Below are positions 1 through 9,255 of a stretch of 12,711 bases of DNA, in pieces (within the stretch, counting starts at the first letter, position 1; the number at the start of each line of letters is the position of its first letter). The position numbers were made by a program, and so were the translations under genes. This DNA is from Gallionellaceae bacterium (lineage in GTDB: Bacteria; Pseudomonadota; Gammaproteobacteria; Burkholderiales; Gallionellaceae): NCBI GenBank assembly GCA_947445045.1, contig CANFCA010000004.1, positions 1-12,711 on the forward strand. Reading direction: 5' to 3'. Under the pieces are notes generated by a model. That model was not told the DNA's origin. It searched no databases and saw only the letters and a program-made list of their open reading frames with translations.

Positions 1-672
1 GTTCCCGCTACCGCACCTATCGTCGCGACCACGCCCTCTCTTAACAATACAGGAGGCGCTGCACCAAGCAATACACAAAAAGAATCCACCGTTAATTTTG
101 AGGTTGATCGAACCATCAGTCACACCGTATTACCAGTGGGTACGATCAAACGACTTTCTGTTGCCGTGGTGGTGAACGGGAATCGTGTCGTGACCGATGC
201 GAAGGGCAAGACCAGCACGAAACCATTAAGCGATGCAGAAAAGCAACAGATTGATAATTTGGTTAGAGATGCAATGGGATTTGATCAAAAGCGCGGCGAT
301 AGCTTGAATGTACAAGTTGCAGCATTTGTAGACAACAAAGAAGTTGTAGAGGAGGTAGCCATTTGGAAACAGTCCTGGGTCATTAACTTAGCTAAGGATG
401 TATTCAAATACCTGTTGATTGCGGCCGTCCTGTTATTTGCATTACTTGGCATCATCAAACCTGCATTCCGCGCCCTACTGACACCCGTACCCCCTCCAGA
501 AAGCAATCCTCAGCAAAATGCTGCGGGCGGACCAGGCTCAGGAGCTGAGGCTACATCTCAGCACGCCATAACCAGCGCACCGTACGAACAAAATCTTCAA
601 ACCGCCCGACAAATCGCCCAACAAGATCCAAAAATTGTTGCCAGCGTAATCAAAGAATGGGTCAAAGAATGA
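1..672 (+). CDS. fliF: Flagellar MS-ring protein FliF, C-terminal part (gene starts before the window)
   Basis: FliF forms the MS ring in the inner membrane, the base on which the flagellar rotor and export gate are built. The reading frame is open from base 1, so only the last 223 residues are seen. The fragment has the conserved periplasmic stretch NFEVDRTISHTVLPVG followed by KRLSVAVVVNG. A strong transmembrane helix lies at about fragment residues 134-156 (YLLIAAVLLFALLGIIKP). A proline/glycine-rich cytoplasmic linker follows. The extreme C-terminus, ARQIAQQDPKIVASVIKEWVKE in outline, is the FliG-binding tail. The stop codon overlaps the fliG start as ATGA. The identification is firm; the N-terminal part and the promoter lie outside the window. 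Confidence 0.97.
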   Translation, partial: VPATAPIVATTPSLNNTGGAAPSNTQKESTVNFEVDRTISHTVLPVGTIKRLSVAVVVNGNRVVTDAKGKTSTKPLSDAEKQQIDNLVRDAMGFDQKRGDSLNVQVAAFVDNKEVVEEVAIWKQSWVINLAKDVFKYLLIAAVLLFALLGIIKPAFRALLTPVPPPESNPQQNAAGGPGSGAEATSQHAITSAPYEQNLQTARQIAQQDPKIVASVIKEWVKE

Positions 673-1661
673 GTACCGGCATCGAACGAAGCGCCATATT
701 ACTCATGACACTGGGCGAAAATGAAGCTGCCAACGTGTTGAAATACCTCGAACCTAAAGAGGTACAAAAAATCAGCACCGCGATGGTCAAACTTAAGAAC
801 CTAGGTCGCGAGCAGATTGCTGAAGTTTTCACTGAGTTCTTAATCACTGCAAACGACAAAACCACCATCGGTATGGATTCCAGCGATTACATCAAAAATA
901 TGCTGACGCAAGCTCTTGGCGATGACAAGGCCGCAGGCTTATTAGATCGCATCATGAATAACAGCGATACCAGTGGGATCGAAAGTTTGAAATGGATGGA
1001 TCCCGGTGCCATTGCTGAAATGATATGCAACGAGCATCCGCAAATTATTGCCACTATTTTGGTTCATTTAGAACCTGACCAATCCGCCGGCATTCTTAAA
1101 ATGTTAAACGAGCGGACCCGCAATGACACCCTTCTGCGAATTACGACTCTGGACAGCATTCAACCCGTTGCATTGCGCGAATTAAATGATGTGTTGGGCA
1201 AGCTTTTATCAGGCGGGGGAGTAGGGAAAAAGAGCCTTCAAGGTGGCGTTGGTGCGGCGGCTGAAATACTCAATTACATGGGCAATACATTAGAAGCTGA
1301 AATGATGGAAGCAGTACGCACCTTCGATCCAGACTTGGCGCTAAAAATTGAAGACAAGATGTTTGTCTTCGAAAACATTTTGGAAATTGATGATCGTGGC
1401 ATACAGCTCATTCTTCGTGAAGTTCAATCTGAATCGTTAATTGTCGCGCTCAAAGGTGCAAATGAAGAATTGCGCGAGAAGATCTTCAAAAATATGTCGC
1501 AGCGTGCTGCTGAAATGATGCGTGAAGATCTGGAATCGAAAGGTCCAGTCAGACTCAGTGAAGTCGAAACCAATCAAAAAGATATCCTTAAAATTGTGCG
1601 CCGCTTGTCTGATGAAGGTCAGATTGCTCTAGGTGGAAAAGGCGAAGAAGCTTATGTCTAG
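669..1661 (+). CDS. fliG: Flagellar motor switch protein FliG
   Basis: FliG is the C-ring protein that couples FliF to FliM and takes torque from the MotA/B stator. The start at 669 (MSTGIERSAILLM) was preferred over an in-frame ATG at 657. It gives the usual FliG N-terminus, the family length (330 aa) and a 4-bp ATGA overlap with fliF. The middle domain has the EHPQ motif at about residues 122-125, and the MFVF hinge is at about 231-234. The torque helix keeps the charged residues known from E. coli: K262, R279, E286, D287 and R295. E286 replaces the usual Asp but keeps the charge. This is an ordinary, complete FliG, probably translated by coupling to fliF. Confidence 0.98.
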   Translation: MSTGIERSAILLMTLGENEAANVLKYLEPKEVQKISTAMVKLKNLGREQIAEVFTEFLITANDKTTIGMDSSDYIKNMLTQALGDDKAAGLLDRIMNNSDTSGIESLKWMDPGAIAEMICNEHPQIIATILVHLEPDQSAGILKMLNERTRNDTLLRITTLDSIQPVALRELNDVLGKLLSGGGVGKKSLQGGVGAAAEILNYMGNTLEAEMMEAVRTFDPDLALKIEDKMFVFENILEIDDRGIQLILREVQSESLIVALKGANEELREKIFKNMSQRAAEMMREDLESKGPVRLSEVETNQKDILKIVRRLSDEGQIALGGKGEEAYV

Positions 1662-2283
1662 CACCATCATACACAAAGAACAAATGACCGCGTTTGAACG
1701 CTGGGAGCTAGCATCATTCAACTCACCTTCCGAAGCCAATTCCCAGAGTGAGTCAAAAGAAAAAGCCTCACTCCCGTCCGTTACGGAAGTGGAAAACATC
1801 AGAACACAGGCATATCAGGAGGCTTATCAAGAAGGTTATGCGGCTGGCATGCAACAGGCGAGTAATGAAGCCACCACCATCAACCAGCTACTGCAAAGCC
1901 TGCAAGAAGAACTCAATCATTTAGACGAAGATGTGTCCAAATCATTACTTGATTTATCTCTAGAAGTGGCCAAAAAAATGGTTCATGAAACCATACAGGT
2001 CAAGCCAGAAGTTATTTTGGAAATTGTCAGCGCAGCCATCAGCAGTCTGCCGCTTATCAATCAAAATGCGCATTTAATCTTACATCCAGATGATGCAGAA
2101 ATCCTCCGCCTCCACATGGGGCTACAACTCTCACATGCTGGATGGAAGATATTTACCGATGCGGAAATTCTTCGCGGTGGATGCCGGGTTGAAACATCGC
2201 ACACCCACATTGATGCCACATTAGAAGCACGCTGGAAGAGCATATTGCGCAGAATGGGGCAGGACAAATCATGGCTGGCCTAA
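1654..2283 (+). CDS. fliH: Flagellar export ATPase regulator FliH
   Basis: FliH is the stator-like negative regulator of the ATPase FliI and links it to the C ring through FliN. I chose ATG 1654, giving [22 protein letters not shown] and 209 aa, because the family begins with a short N-terminal peptide ending in a Trp-containing segment (here W17). An in-frame start at 1633 would only extend it into fliG. Residues about 54-66 ([12 protein letters not shown]) are the Gly-spaced EGYxxG segment typical of FliH. A helical stretch follows, then a C-terminal domain (about 100-200) resembling type III stator proteins (VNPDD-like LHPDDAEIL, then GGCRVET). It overlaps fliG by 8 bp and fliI by 13 bp, consistent with coupled translation. 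Confidence 0.93.
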   Translation: MSSTIIHKEQMTAFERWELASFNSPSEANSQSESKEKASLPSVTEVENIRTQAYQEAYQEGYAAGMQQASNEATTINQLLQSLQEELNHLDEDVSKSLLDLSLEVAKKMVHETIQVKPEVILEIVSAAISSLPLINQNAHLILHPDDAEILRLHMGLQLSHAGWKIFTDAEILRGGCRVETSHTHIDATLEARWKSILRRMGQDKSWLA

Positions 2284-3677
2284 ATACTCACAGTTTGCGT
2301 TGGCAAGAGTTTCTAGCTGAAGGGCAAAACTCTTTGGTGGACTGCATAACGATGCCGCCTAGCGGTCATCTGACCAAAGTAACAGGCATGGTGATGGAGG
2401 CTGTCGGCTTAAAAATGTCTGTAGGAAGTAATTGCGCAATTCATTTACCTAATCGCGTAGTGGAAGCCGAAGTAGTCGGGTTTTCTGGTGAGAGACTATT
2501 TCTAATGCCGGAAAATAATGTGTACGGTCTTTTGCCAGGCGCGTTGGTGATGCCTATCGAACCCGCTTATGAATTAACGCTGGGCGTAAAACGCAAACCG
2601 TCTCGTCGCACGACAGATCATGCCAAACACCTACCTGTCGGCAACATGCTACTGGGTCGCGTGCTGGACGGTGCTGGCAAACCGCTAGACGAATTAGGTC
2701 CCCTGCAACATCCTGACTCAGCTCCACTTCAAAGCCGTCCCTTCAACCCTTTAAAACGCGCCTCTATCGATACGCCGCTTGATGTGGGCGTTCGTTCTAT
2801 TAACAGCCTGATTTCAGTTGGTCGCGGACAACGCATGGGTCTATTTGCTGGAAGTGGTGTGGGTAAAAGTGTGTTGCTAGGAATGATGGCGCGTTATACC
2901 AATGCAGATATCACCGTGGTAGGTCTAATCGGTGAACGCGGTCGCGAAGTTAAAGAATTCATTAACGATATTCTCGGCAAAGAAGGCATGGCTCGCTCAG
3001 TCGTAGTCGCCACACCTGCTGACACTTCTCCCTTAATGCGTTTGCAGGGGGCGGCCTACGCGACCACGATTGCCGAATACTTTCGCGATCAGGGCAAAAA
3101 CGTCTTGCTGATTATGGATTCATTAACCCGATACGCCATGGCACAACGTGAAATCGCACTGGCTGTCGGTGAACCGCCCGCGACCAAAGGCTATCCACCT
3201 TCTGTTTTTGCCAAACTACCGCAATTAGTTGAACGTGCTGGCAACGGGCTAGAAGGGGGCGGCTCGATCACTGCCTTCTACACGGTATTGACCGAAGGGG
3301 ATGATCAGCAAGACCCGATTGCCGACAGTGCGCGCGCTATTTTAGACGGACACATCGTGCTGTCGCGTCGACTCGTTGAGCAAGGTCATTACCCCGCTAT
3401 TGATATCGAAGCATCCATCAGCCGCGTGATGACTAGATTAGCTACGCCCGAACATGCTCTGGTGCTACAGCGCTTCAAACAGATGTATTCGCTATATCAA
3501 CACAACCGCGATTTAATCAATGTGGGTGCTTATGTAGCGGGTAGCAATCCAATGTTAGATCAAGCCATTGAACTGCACCCAAGAATGGAACAATTTTTAA
3601 GACAGAACATGCACGAGCGCGAGCCATACGAATCAAGCATCAGGCAATTAGCCATGCTTTTTGAGCCAGCACTTTAA
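2271..3677 (+). CDS. fliI: Flagellum-specific ATP synthase FliI (export ATPase)
   Basis: FliI is the hexameric ATPase of the flagellar type III export apparatus. It is related to F1 ATPase beta and sits at the cytoplasmic face of the export gate. At 468 aa it is full length. The N-terminal barrel is followed by the nucleotide-binding domain with Walker A AGSGVGKS at residues 193-200, the GER loop with the catalytic Glu at 221-223, and Walker B LLIMD at 279-283. The export-ATPase block [25 protein letters not shown] comes next. The C-terminal helical domain is complete. The start overlaps the fliH stop by 13 bp. A 57-bp gap before fliJ is one of the few breaks in the operon. Confidence 0.98.
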   Translation: MAGLNTHSLRWQEFLAEGQNSLVDCITMPPSGHLTKVTGMVMEAVGLKMSVGSNCAIHLPNRVVEAEVVGFSGERLFLMPENNVYGLLPGALVMPIEPAYELTLGVKRKPSRRTTDHAKHLPVGNMLLGRVLDGAGKPLDELGPLQHPDSAPLQSRPFNPLKRASIDTPLDVGVRSINSLISVGRGQRMGLFAGSGVGKSVLLGMMARYTNADITVVGLIGERGREVKEFINDILGKEGMARSVVVATPADTSPLMRLQGAAYATTIAEYFRDQGKNVLLIMDSLTRYAMAQREIALAVGEPPATKGYPPSVFAKLPQLVERAGNGLEGGGSITAFYTVLTEGDDQQDPIADSARAILDGHIVLSRRLVEQGHYPAIDIEASISRVMTRLATPEHALVLQRFKQMYSLYQHNRDLINVGAYVAGSNPMLDQAIELHPRMEQFLRQNMHEREPYESSIRQLAMLFEPAL

Positions 3678-3734
3678 TCATTATTGAGCGCCGTTATTTT
3701 TCAAATTTGAACATTAATAAATAATGAAATTGAT

Positions 3735-4247
3735 ATGAAAAATTTATTTCCGTTACAGCCATTGGTCAATCTGGCTAAACACCAAAACGATTCAGCGACG
3801 GTAAAGCTTGGGCAGCTCAACAGGCAACAACAAAATGCGCAAAGCAAACTTGAGGTATTGCAGCAATACCGCAGGGACTATCAAGCGCGCATGCAGGAAT
3901 CAACCAAAAAAGGGATTGAGCCCGCCGAGTTGCGCAATTTTCAAGCATTTATCAATAAGCTCGATGACGCTATATGCCAGCAGTTGAAACAAGTCAGTCA
4001 AAGCAAAGTTTCAACACAGCTGGGGCGCGGAGAGTTTGATGCAACACAACGAAAATTAAAATCATTCGACACTTTGCAGCAGCGACATTTCGAATCTCAA
4101 AAACATCTAGAAAAAAAATCGGAGCAAGTGTTGCAAGATGAACATGTGAACAGAACCCATGCTTACAAGGAAATCAACAAGGAAAATCAACACGCGGATT
4201 TACCTAAGGAAAACGCACCTAAGCAAGGCTCAGACTATGAACACTAA
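3735..4247 (+). CDS. fliJ: Flagellar export protein FliJ
   Basis: FliJ is the small coiled-coil stalk of the export ATPase; it inserts in the FliI ring and contacts FlhA. The 170-aa product begins FPLQPLVNLAK and has the conserved segment GIEPAELRNFQAFINKLDDAI at about residues 60-80, both typical of betaproteobacterial FliJ. The rest is almost all charged or Gln-rich helix, as expected. It is about 20 residues longer than the common ~150-aa form, because of a hydrophilic tail (about 145-170) that runs into the fliK start (11-bp overlap). No Shine-Dalgarno is visible. A four-codon ORF at 3724-3738 ends in a TGA overlapping the fliJ ATG and might couple its translation. Confidence 0.9.
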   Translation: MKNLFPLQPLVNLAKHQNDSATVKLGQLNRQQQNAQSKLEVLQQYRRDYQARMQESTKKGIEPAELRNFQAFINKLDDAICQQLKQVSQSKVSTQLGRGEFDATQRKLKSFDTLQQRHFESQKHLEKKSEQVLQDEHVNRTHAYKEINKENQHADLPKENAPKQGSDYEH

Positions 4248-5658
4248 CCTCCTTACAGCGTTAGGCATACCCGCTAGTGATGCCACTCTTGCTCAAAGCG
4301 ACCCTGCAGCAATATTGGGTATAACTAAGAAAATCTCATCCTCGTCTCATACTAAAAAAAGTAATTTACCCGAAGATACTTTTTCAGCACTTTTGGCGCA
4401 GCAAATTCAAGAAGTTGGAATGCCTACCAAAAATCCAACACCCATTTCCATTGCAATTGATACGGTTGTTACTTGTGCCAGTGACAAAAATGCTTATCAA
4501 AATAAATCAGAACTATCTTCAGATACCAGCATTGTTAATAACTCTACCGACACCCTTGCAGCCATCATGCTGCAGCTCCAAATTCCACAGAGCAATGGGC
4601 ACATAAAGGAGTCGTCACAAGATAACGGAACCGTGCTACCCGGTGAAGTTATTACAAGTACCGTTGGCAGCAGCGGCTACCAATATAAGATTGATATAGG
4701 TGTATTAAATCCAAAAGTAGAGGGATACTTAAAGCAAACAGTTGCAGATGTGCATTCATTAAGCAGCAATCCCGATACAGCACTCATTCCGAGTGAAGCG
4801 ACCGATACTGCTCCATTGCATCAATCCTCCCTAACTCAACAATTAGAAGCGCCCCCAATTAGCATAGCGACGGACTTGTCAGCAATGAAAAGTCCTGTAT
4901 ATGTCGGTGAAGTTAATCAAAATACCAAGGAAGTAAAAGAAGTCCGAACGATTAAATCGACAGTCGACTCAACAAAAATTGATGCGCTTAACAATTCAGA
5001 TGCAGCCATTCCCGTTACTTCAGCTAAACCTCAAAGTGAATCACCTTTGACCACTGTTGCGATTGAGCCACAGCACAACAAAGAGGCGACTATCGGCAGC
5101 TTGGTGCAAGCCAAAGACAGCCTAAACATTGCCTCCATAAGCACGGCATCACTTTCATCCGTCGCATTACAGGGAAATGCCACAAATACCCTCACAACCA
5201 ACTTAACTCCTACTATCAATTCACCCTTGGGCACTGACCAATGGTCGAATGAATTTTCTCAAAAGATTGTCTGGATGTGCACACAGCAGAATCAAGTCGC
5301 CGAATTGCATTTAAATCCAGCGGACCTCGGACCATTGAATGTGACTTTGAATATTTCAAACGACCAGCTTACGGCTCAATTTACTTCGCCTCACATTGCA
5401 GTGCGTGAAGCGATAGAAAATGCAATGCCCAAACTTAGAGAAATTTTGGCAGACAACGGCATCATGCTAAACAATGCGTCAGTCAACGATCAATCGCCGC
5501 GTGACCGAGGCGCAGAGGGGTACACCAACCAAGATTCCCGCGCCATGAAGCAACCAGAAATACCCGGCAACACAGGGAATGCAAAGTCATTCACCAACAC
5601 CCAAACACCGCTCTTACCTACTCGCCGGCACAATGGAATATTAGATACTTTTGCCTAA
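4237..5658 (+). CDS. fliK: Flagellar hook-length control protein FliK
   Basis: FliK is the exported ruler that sets hook length and switches export specificity from hook to filament proteins. ATG 4237 (MNTNLLTALGIP) was chosen over an in-frame ATG at 4159 because AAGG (4225-4228) lies 8 bp upstream and the longer version would be buried in fliJ. The 473-aa product is mostly Ser/Thr/Gln/Asn-rich, low-complexity sequence, typical of FliK's flexible ruler. The C-terminal Flg_hook domain lies at about residues 331-420, with the core ELHLNPADLGPLNVTL at 356-371 and a following helix (REAIENAMPKLREIL). Only this domain identifies the gene; the N-terminal two thirds are poorly conserved. Confidence 0.92.
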   Translation: MNTNLLTALGIPASDATLAQSDPAAILGITKKISSSSHTKKSNLPEDTFSALLAQQIQEVGMPTKNPTPISIAIDTVVTCASDKNAYQNKSELSSDTSIVNNSTDTLAAIMLQLQIPQSNGHIKESSQDNGTVLPGEVITSTVGSSGYQYKIDIGVLNPKVEGYLKQTVADVHSLSSNPDTALIPSEATDTAPLHQSSLTQQLEAPPISIATDLSAMKSPVYVGEVNQNTKEVKEVRTIKSTVDSTKIDALNNSDAAIPVTSAKPQSESPLTTVAIEPQHNKEATIGSLVQAKDSLNIASISTASLSSVALQGNATNTLTTNLTPTINSPLGTDQWSNEFSQKIVWMCTQQNQVAELHLNPADLGPLNVTLNISNDQLTAQFTSPHIAVREAIENAMPKLREILADNGIMLNNASVNDQSPRDRGAEGYTNQDSRAMKQPEIPGNTGNAKSFTNTQTPLLPTRRHNGILDTFA

Positions 5659-5754
5659 GTGAAGGGTTAAGCAAATGGGTAATTTGGTCTTTAATCGAAC
5701 CATCATCACAGCAATTTTTTTCACATAATCCAACTCTCAAAAGGAAAAACTATC

Positions 5755-6324
5755 ATGTCAACAGCCAAACCAGCCGCAGCTGAAAAAACCGATGCACCAC
5801 CCGCCAAAAAAAGCAAAAAAATGCTCATCATTATCATCGCTGCAGTCGTGCTCATCGGGGGCGGTGCAGCTGCTTATTTTTTAATGAAACCCGCGCATGC
5901 TCCAAACAAAGATGAAGTGGCGGTAGAAGAAGCTCACTCAGCAAAAGCGCCGACCTACGTTACCTTAGGAACGTTTACCGCCAACCTTATCCATGAAGAA
6001 GGTGATCGTTACTTACAGGTTGCGATTTCAGTCAAAATCACCAACCCTGAATTAGAAGAGAAAATAAAAGTCAGCAATCCTGAGATTCTTCATCACGTAA
6101 ACATGCTACTGCAAAGCAAGGCACCATCAGAACTGGCAACCCTTGCAGGTAAAGATAAGTTGGCGAGTGAAATAAAAGCACGAATAGAACAAATATTAGG
6201 CTTGAGCAAACACCCGGCTGCCGCAACCGAAACTCAGGCGGAATCTGCACCGGCACCCACTGAAACCATACATAGCAAAACTGGGATTGATGAAGTTCTT
6301 TTCACTTCTTTCATTATTCAATAA
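5755..6324 (+). CDS. fliL: Flagellar basal body-associated protein FliL
   Basis: FliL is a single-pass inner-membrane protein that surrounds and supports the stator units near the MS ring. The 189-aa product has an Ala/Lys-rich cytoplasmic N-terminus and a transmembrane helix at about residues 23-44 (MLIIIIAAVVLIGGGAAAYF). Its periplasmic domain contains YVTLGTFTANL and RYLQVAISVKI. It ends GIDEVLFTSFIIQ, the usual FliL C-terminal signature. A good ribosome binding site (AAAAGGA, 5739-5745) precedes the start. The 96-bp gap after fliK is the longest in the operon, and an internal promoter is possible there, but I see no convincing sigma-28 or sigma-54 site. fliM follows 6 bp later. Confidence 0.96.
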   Translation: MSTAKPAAAEKTDAPPAKKSKKMLIIIIAAVVLIGGGAAAYFLMKPAHAPNKDEVAVEEAHSAKAPTYVTLGTFTANLIHEEGDRYLQVAISVKITNPELEEKIKVSNPEILHHVNMLLQSKAPSELATLAGKDKLASEIKARIEQILGLSKHPAAATETQAESAPAPTETIHSKTGIDEVLFTSFIIQ

Positions 6325-6330
6325 TTACAA

Positions 6331-7320
6331 ATGAGCGATTTCCTCTCGCAAGATGAAGTTGATTCTCTACTCAAGGGTGTCACGGGTGAGACGGATGAAA
6401 ATGCAGGTAATGCCGAAGTAGACGCAGGTGAAGTTCGTCCCTACAACCTTGCATCTCAGGAACGTATCGTGCGTGGGCGTATGCCCACTATGGAGATTAT
6501 CAACGAGCGCTTTGCGCGACTATTTCGTATCGGATTATTTAATTTAGTAAGACGCACGCCAGAGATTTCCGTTGGGCCGGTGCGCGTTGTGAAATTCTCA
6601 GAGTTTGTGCGCAACTTACATGTGCCGACTAATCTCAATTTAATTCAAGCCAAACCTCTGCGCGGTACTGGATTATTTATTTTCGATCCCAACTTGGTAT
6701 TTCTAGTAGTTGACAACATGTTCGGCGGCGACGGGCGTTTCCATACTCGCGTCGAAGGACGTGAATTTACCCAGACCGAGCATCGCATTATCCAAAAATT
6801 GCTCGAGGTGGTATTTGATACGTATAGCAAATCTTGGGAGACTGTTTACCCGCTCAATTTCGAATTTATTCGATCTGAAATGAATCCCCAGTTTGCCAAT
6901 ATTGCCACCCCCAATGAGGTGGTGATAGTCACCACGTTTGAAATAGAAATGGGCGGCATTGGCGGCCCAATACACATTTGCATGCCTTATGCCATGCTTG
7001 AGCCAATCAAGGATTTGCTGTTCAGTCCGATGAAAGGTGAGCATCCCACCAAAGACCAGCGTTGGATGCAATTGCTATCCAAGCAAGTGCAGTCTGCCGA
7101 AATTGAATTGGTTGCGACCTTAGGTCAAGCCAGCGTGACGCTGGATCAAGTATTAAAAATGCGTAGTGGCGATATCGTTCCACTGGAAACCGGTAAAACC
7201 ATTACAGCCACCGTTGACGGCGTACCCATCATGGAATGTAAATTTGGTGAATTCAACAATCAATACGCGTTACAAGTAGAAAAAATAACTTCAACAAGCG
7301 AGGGAGAAATTCATGTCTGA
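6331..7320 (+). CDS. fliM: Flagellar motor switch protein FliM
   Basis: FliM is the middle C-ring protein; it binds phosphorylated CheY and passes the switching signal to FliG. At 329 aa it is full length. The N-terminal CheY-P binding peptide is clear (MSDFLSQDEVDSLLKG, 1-16). An acidic linker follows, then the CheC-like middle domain with the FliG-binding GGxG loop at 132-135 (MFGGDGRFHT). The C-terminal FliN-like (SpoA) domain occupies about 245-325. The intact CheY-binding peptide suggests a normal chemotactic switch, though no che genes are in view. It is 6 bp after fliL and overlaps fliN by 8 bp. Confidence 0.98.
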   Translation: MSDFLSQDEVDSLLKGVTGETDENAGNAEVDAGEVRPYNLASQERIVRGRMPTMEIINERFARLFRIGLFNLVRRTPEISVGPVRVVKFSEFVRNLHVPTNLNLIQAKPLRGTGLFIFDPNLVFLVVDNMFGGDGRFHTRVEGREFTQTEHRIIQKLLEVVFDTYSKSWETVYPLNFEFIRSEMNPQFANIATPNEVVIVTTFEIEMGGIGGPIHICMPYAMLEPIKDLLFSPMKGEHPTKDQRWMQLLSKQVQSAEIELVATLGQASVTLDQVLKMRSGDIVPLETGKTITATVDGVPIMECKFGEFNNQYALQVEKITSTSEGEIHV

Positions 7321-7732
7321 CGAAGCCACGACAAACGGAGCAATCACGACAGATGCGGCAATCACTGCGGATGATTGGGGCTCCGCCATGGCTGAGCAAG
7401 CGGCACCCGCAGCGAATGTAAAGCCGCATGCATTTGAACAATTCGGAGCAAGCAGTACAGCCACCACCCCAAACGATCTGGATATGATTCTTGATATCCC
7501 CGTTCATCTAACTGTTGAATTGGGACGGACTAAAATGCCTATCAAACACCTGCTTCAATTAGCTCAAGGGTCTGTGGTTGAACTTGCCGGTATGGCGGGA
7601 GAACCACTTGATGTTTTAATAAATGGCTTTTTGATTGCGCAAGGCGAAGTCGTTGTCGTCAACGATAAATTAGGTATCCGTCTGACCGACATCATTACAC
7701 CCTCCGAACGTCTGCATCGTTTGAATAAGTAG
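7313..7732 (+). CDS. fliN: Flagellar motor switch protein FliN
   Basis: FliN forms the bottom of the C ring and also docks FliH, bringing the export ATPase to the gate. The 139-aa protein has an Ala/Thr-rich, probably disordered N-terminus (about 1-54) and a C-terminal SpoA domain (about 57-137). That domain carries the family core LDIPVHLTVELGRTKM, the helix IKHLLQLAQGSVVEL, and the end EVVVVNDKLGIRLTDI. A purine-rich ribosome binding site (GCGAGGGAGAA) lies in the end of fliM, 8 bp of which overlap. fliO starts one base after the stop. Confidence 0.97.
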   Translation: MSDEATTNGAITTDAAITADDWGSAMAEQAAPAANVKPHAFEQFGASSTATTPNDLDMILDIPVHLTVELGRTKMPIKHLLQLAQGSVVELAGMAGEPLDVLINGFLIAQGEVVVVNDKLGIRLTDIITPSERLHRLNK

Positions 7733-7733
7733 C

Positions 7734-8207
7734 ATGCATACAAAAGCTCAACGAATTATTACTAGCGTTCTACTCGTAACATCATTGACCGCTGGTGCAG
7801 TAGAAGGGGTACGTCCAACTTTCACCCCGCCCCCCACAGTGACTTCAAGCAGCATCGTGCAAATCATCTTTAGCTTGCTGCTTGTGTTAGCCGCTATCGT
7901 AATCGTGGCGTGGTTACTTAAGCGCGTCAATGTGACACAACACAAGTCTGGGAATCTGCTCAAAGTATTAGGCGGAGTCGCAATAGGTCAGCGCGAGCGC
8001 ATTGTGCTAGTTGAAGTAAATGACACTTGGCTGGTTGTCGGCGTGGGGCCGGGACAAATTCGCACCTTGCATACGCTGGAAAAACAAGAAGCACAAAAAA
8101 CTGAGAATTCCTCTCATGACTCCACTCAACACGAAAACAAATTCGCCAAATTACTTTCATCTGTCATCAATCATCAACCTGCAAGCAGGAACAAAAATGC
8201 ATCGTAG
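7734..8207 (+). CDS. fliO: Flagellar biosynthetic protein FliO
   Basis: FliO is a small inner-membrane protein that helps assemble the FliP ring of the export gate and is not part of the final core. The 157-aa product has a hydrophobic N-terminal segment (about 8-22), possibly a signal peptide, and a clear transmembrane helix at about 41-63 ([20 protein letters not shown]). The conserved cytoplasmic domain follows ([21 protein letters not shown] and then [12 protein letters not shown]). The C-terminus (about 118-157) is hydrophilic and poorly conserved. FliO is the least conserved export protein, so the call rests on this short domain plus its place between fliN and fliP. It overlaps fliP by 11 bp. 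Confidence 0.93.
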   Translation: MHTKAQRIITSVLLVTSLTAGAVEGVRPTFTPPPTVTSSSIVQIIFSLLLVLAAIVIVAWLLKRVNVTQHKSGNLLKVLGGVAIGQRERIVLVEVNDTWLVVGVGPGQIRTLHTLEKQEAQKTENSSHDSTQHENKFAKLLSSVINHQPASRNKNAS

Positions 8208-8949
8208 TTTGACCACGTTCGCTACTTTAATCATTCTATGGCTAGTCACCACTCATAATGCACTAGCCGAGGTTGGCTTGCCGGCACTAACCAGCACACC
8301 CGCTCCGGGTGGAGGACAAACTTACAGCTTGAGTCTGCAAACTTTATTGCTACTCACTTCGCTGAGTTTCTTACCGGCTGTCTTGCTGATGATGACCGGA
8401 TTCACCCGTATCATTATCGTGCTGAGCCTACTGCGTTCTGCCATTGGCACGCCCTCCTCTCCCCCCAATCAAGTGTTGGTTGGACTGGCGTTATTTCTAA
8501 CCTTCTTCGTGATGTCACCTGTTCTCGATAAAATTTACACGGATGCCTACTTACCTTACAGCGAAAATAAGCTTGAGTTACAACCGGCCATCGAAAAAGG
8601 GATAGTGCCGCTGAAGGCGTTTATGCTGCGTCAAACTCGCGAATCTGACCTAGCGCTGTTCGTCAAAATATCCAATAGCGAACCGCTACAAAGTGCCGAT
8701 CAAGTTCCCCTCAGAATTTTAGTTCCAGCCTATGTCACCAGTGAGTTGAAAACCGCATTTCAAATTGGTTTCGTAGTATTCATCCCCTTCCTTATCATCG
8801 ACATGGTGGTCGCAAGTGTACTGATGTCGATGGGGATGATGATGGTATCTCCCGCCATCATTTCACTGCCCTTTAAGATTATGCTGTTTGTTCTGGCCGA
8901 TGGTTGGAATTTGATCATCGGCTCATTAGCGCAAAGTTTTTACACCTGA
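8197..8949 (+). CDS. fliP: Flagellar export gate protein FliP
   Basis: FliP forms the pentameric core of the flagellar type III export gate with FliQ and FliR. The frame is open far upstream, but ATG 8197 is the right start. It has a Shine-Dalgarno-like AGCAGGA at 8184-8190 and gives 250 aa, the family length. It also gives the cleavable signal peptide expected for FliP ([20 protein letters not shown], with cleavage near NALA/EVG). Core motifs are [21 protein letters not shown] and [20 protein letters not shown], a periplasmic loop, and C-terminal hydrophobic helices ending [19 protein letters not shown]. fliQ starts 7 bp downstream. Confidence 0.97.
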   Translation: MHRSLTTFATLIILWLVTTHNALAEVGLPALTSTPAPGGGQTYSLSLQTLLLLTSLSFLPAVLLMMTGFTRIIIVLSLLRSAIGTPSSPPNQVLVGLALFLTFFVMSPVLDKIYTDAYLPYSENKLELQPAIEKGIVPLKAFMLRQTRESDLALFVKISNSEPLQSADQVPLRILVPAYVTSELKTAFQIGFVVFIPFLIIDMVVASVLMSMGMMMVSPAIISLPFKIMLFVLADGWNLIIGSLAQSFYT

Positions 8950-8956
8950 GTAATTC

Positions 8957-9226
8957 ATGACACCCGAAGCCGTCATCACTATTGGACAACAAGCGATTGA
9001 AATGACGCTGATGATCTCCGCCCCGCTACTGCTGACCGCGCTGGTCATTGGGCTAGTGGTGAGCATTTTTCAAGCGGCGACACAAATCAACGAAATGACG
9101 CTATCTTTTATTCCTAAGCTATTGGGAATATTTGCTGTGTTGATACTAACCGGCTCGTGGATGATCAATATGATGGTCGATTACATACAAAGGCTCTTTA
9201 GCAATATCCCTTGGATGGTTGGATAA
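8957..9226 (+). CDS. fliQ: Flagellar export gate protein FliQ
   Basis: FliQ is the small two-helix subunit that wraps around the FliP5-FliR1 export gate. At 89 aa it has the usual size. It begins TPEAVITIGQQAIEMTLMIS, with hydrophobic helices at about residues 17-38 and 52-75. The conserved turn FQAATQINEMTLSFIPKL between them is diagnostic. It sits between fliP (7 bp upstream) and fliR, as in nearly all flagellar operons. Confidence 0.97.
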   Translation: MTPEAVITIGQQAIEMTLMISAPLLLTALVIGLVVSIFQAATQINEMTLSFIPKLLGIFAVLILTGSWMINMMVDYIQRLFSNIPWMVG

Positions 9227-9255
9227 AGTGGCATCCAGAGTTACTCAAACATCAG

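Noticed and set aside
6703..7071. A 122-codon open frame on the minus strand
   Set aside because: It lies entirely within fliM, matches no family I know, and is the antisense shadow of a well-conserved gene.
8020..8196. A long in-frame N-terminal extension of FliP overlapping fliO
   Set aside because: It would remove the FliP signal peptide from the N-terminus and bury 59 codons in fliO. ATG 8197 has a ribosome binding site and gives the family length.
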